Positions 63,601 to 64,000 of a DNA stretch of 64,000 nt are shown one piece after another (positions within the stretch are counted from its first letter, which is position 1; every line of letters begins with the position of its first letter). Position numbers and translations under genes: made by a program. Below the pieces are notes generated by a model. The model made no database searches, was not told where the DNA came from, and saw nothing but the letters and a program-made list of their open reading frames with translations. Source of the DNA: Limnochorda pilosa (GTDB taxonomy: Bacteria; Bacillota; Limnochordia; Limnochordales; Limnochordaceae); the NCBI RefSeq assembly GCF_001544015.1, contig NZ_AP014924.1, forward strand, positions 1,612,001 to 1,676,000, read 5' to 3'.

Positions 63601-64000
63601 CGCGGTGGAGGCGATGGGCGCCCAGGTGGTGGACGAGGTTGCCCCAGGCGAGGTGGTCTGGGTGCGGCCGGGGGGTGGGGAGGCGGCTCCGCTCAGGACG
63701 CGGTTCGCCTCGCCGGAGGCGCCCCGGTTTTGCCTCTTCGAGTGGGTCTACCTTTCCCGGCCGGACTCGCGCTACGCCGGCCAGAGCGTCTACCGCGCCC
63801 GGCAGCGGATCGGGCGGGAGCTCTGGCGGGAGCATCCGGTGCAGGCCGACGTGGTGGTTCCCGCACCCGATTCCGGCACCCCGGCGGCGCTGGGGGTGGC
63901 GCAGGCGTCGGGCCTTCCCTTCGAGCTGGGCTTCCTCAAGAACGCGTACATCGGCCGCACCTTCATTCAGCCGGACCCCGAGGTCCGGCGCCACCAGGTG
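60605..64000 (+). CDS. purL-purF: PurL-PurF fusion: FGAM synthase large subunit joined to glutamine PRPP amidotransferase (partial)
   Basis: One reading frame runs from ATG 60605 to the window edge (1132 codons) without a stop. Residues 1-790 are small-type PurL: LWSEHCGYKHSRLALRRL, VSFKVESHNHPSAVEPVQGA, TPTVGGELHVHPGYRGNP-like segments, VVSGNVSLYNE and HDLSQGGLAAGLVEAAL. From Met792 it is PurF: the Ntn nucleophile Cys801 in REECGVVGAW, LQHRGEESAG, RYSTAGASSLENAQPF, LAHNGQL, the PRPP loop VVVPAPDSGTPAALGVA and KNAYIGRTFIQP. In Bacillus the two are separate overlapping genes. PurF needs a free N-terminal Cys, so either Glu800-Cys801 is cleaved or translation restarts at ATG 62978, where only a weak GAGGCGGA lies upstream. 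Confidence 0.9.
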   Translation, partial: MHSMAVARAATRRPRSWQARGLSDDEMRHLLRVLGRVPNQLELALVAALWSEHCGYKHSRLALRRLPRAPLAGSRTRVLEGWSQDAGLVELGDGWAVSFKVESHNHPSAVEPVQGAATGVGGILRDVLATGARPVAVLDSLHFGPLEERQQQYLMEGVVAGISSYGNAVGVPTVGGELHVHPGYRGNPLVNVMAAGLVPVDRLRRPPSGPALEDARVWLIGAATGRDGLGGATFASRTLSGSDWESRPAVQVGDPLLEKGLIEACLEIFDQDLALAAQDLGAAGLTSAASELAHRLGRGLELFLDRVPVREEGLDAEALMLSESQERMLILCRPEDGPAVEAVARKWELEAGEVGRLVPGGDLIVTHRDRRRTRLPLRVLVDETPRYRPPDPRPQAPPGGGHRSAPAAPWPVLEASAAREQLRRLLAHPELGPRENVFQRYDHQVGLRTVTGPGADAAVLRVPASPVGLALTLQSDGRRCLRDPRQGAAWVVAEAATSVACAGAEPLAVTDGLNLGSPEDPQVYQQLADVVEGLADGCRALGLPVVSGNVSLYNETGRAADPGGNVRVGRQAIPPTPVVGLVGWLPRVEERLPMGLQEGSLLLLAGEPSPDPGGSLWAEVVGFEEPPAPDGEDALSGSFRNGRVADDGPHLDLGSVRGAVRWLVRASREGLLRSAHDLSQGGLAAGLVEAALAGGVGARIRLPRGDVPTLFGELPGRALVGADPQALHRLLNLAREERVAVTVLGRSGGDRVDLTWAGAAVCAPGGLTTRLVLPLAELAAWRAGEAEAPANMAGDRLREECGVVGAWCDPGTSASSSALLLAMLALQHRGEESAGVGYLEAGEVRVAKGMGRVNEVFAQGSPARRELDRARSPGLVGHVRYSTAGASSLENAQPFLARTRFGDVALAHNGQLLEEGPVASADGFRSGESDSRRFARLLAASPAATLLEAVVATARQVRGAFALVILSPHGLFALRDPLGIRPLVLGRGPTGWVAASESCAVEAMGAQVVDEVAPGEVVWVRPGGGEAAPLRTRFASPEAPRFCLFEWVYLSRPDSRYAGQSVYRARQRIGRELWREHPVQADVVVPAPDSGTPAALGVAQASGLPFELGFLKNAYIGRTFIQPDPEVRRHQV

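Overview
The window is one continuous stretch of very GC-rich bacterial DNA, roughly 70 % by eye. It suggests a high-GC member of the Bacillota (Firmicutes), such as a Limnochordia, Symbiobacterium or Thermaerobacter relative. The evidence is regulatory as much as genic. There is a CIRCE operator at groESL, a T-box leader at ileS, a PyrR attenuator leader at pyrR, paired PurR boxes at purB and at a purine permease, a cobalamin riboswitch at a btuF-like gene, a LexA-like box at the imuB/dnaE2 operon, and a Bacillus-style split FGAM synthase (purS-purQ-purL). GTG and TTG starts are common. I cannot name the species.

Layout, 1-34.7 kb: end of a membrane protein, diheme cytochrome c, a membrane protein of unknown role, a four-cluster ferredoxin and tRNA-Leu(GAG); an uncharacterised catabolic-looking cluster (ROK repressor, permease, HyuA-like protein, two paralogous TIM-barrel-like proteins around an FAD oxidoreductase, HExxH protein; 3.1-11.7 kb); an arsR/permease/thioredoxin operon; the SOS mutasome operon imuB-like/DUF6504-like/dnaE2; a DUF72 protein and a secreted protein; a PurR-controlled purine permease and a carbamate kinase; groESL; malate dehydrogenase; riboswitch-btuF; T-box-ileS; then DUF5665, a YteA-like protein, lspA and an RluD-type pseudouridine synthase.

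Layout, 34.7-53 kb: an accessory island. Its first part (34.7-42.1 kb) is visibly less GC-rich and contains what I judge the main discovery: a compact RiPP (peptide natural product) locus. It has a helix-turn-helix/TPR regulator, a radical SAM/SPASM enzyme, a 24-residue precursor peptide ending in NCHNC that was too short for routine gene calling, a strong intergenic hairpin, a LanD/EpiD-type flavoprotein cysteine decarboxylase, an S9 prolyl-oligopeptidase-type protease and an MFS exporter. A group II intron, an IS1634-type transposase, several IS and gene fragments, small regulator operons and an unusual HTH-MntA/HepT toxin-antitoxin pair follow.

Layout, 53-64 kb: nucleotide biosynthesis. 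pyrR-uracil permease-carA sits under a PyrR leader, then purE and purB-C-S-Q-L. PurL reads in frame without a stop into PurF, giving a PurL-PurF fusion that runs off the window. Two 29-nt hairpin elements resembling type I-E CRISPR repeats sit immediately upstream of the ribosome binding sites of purE and purC.
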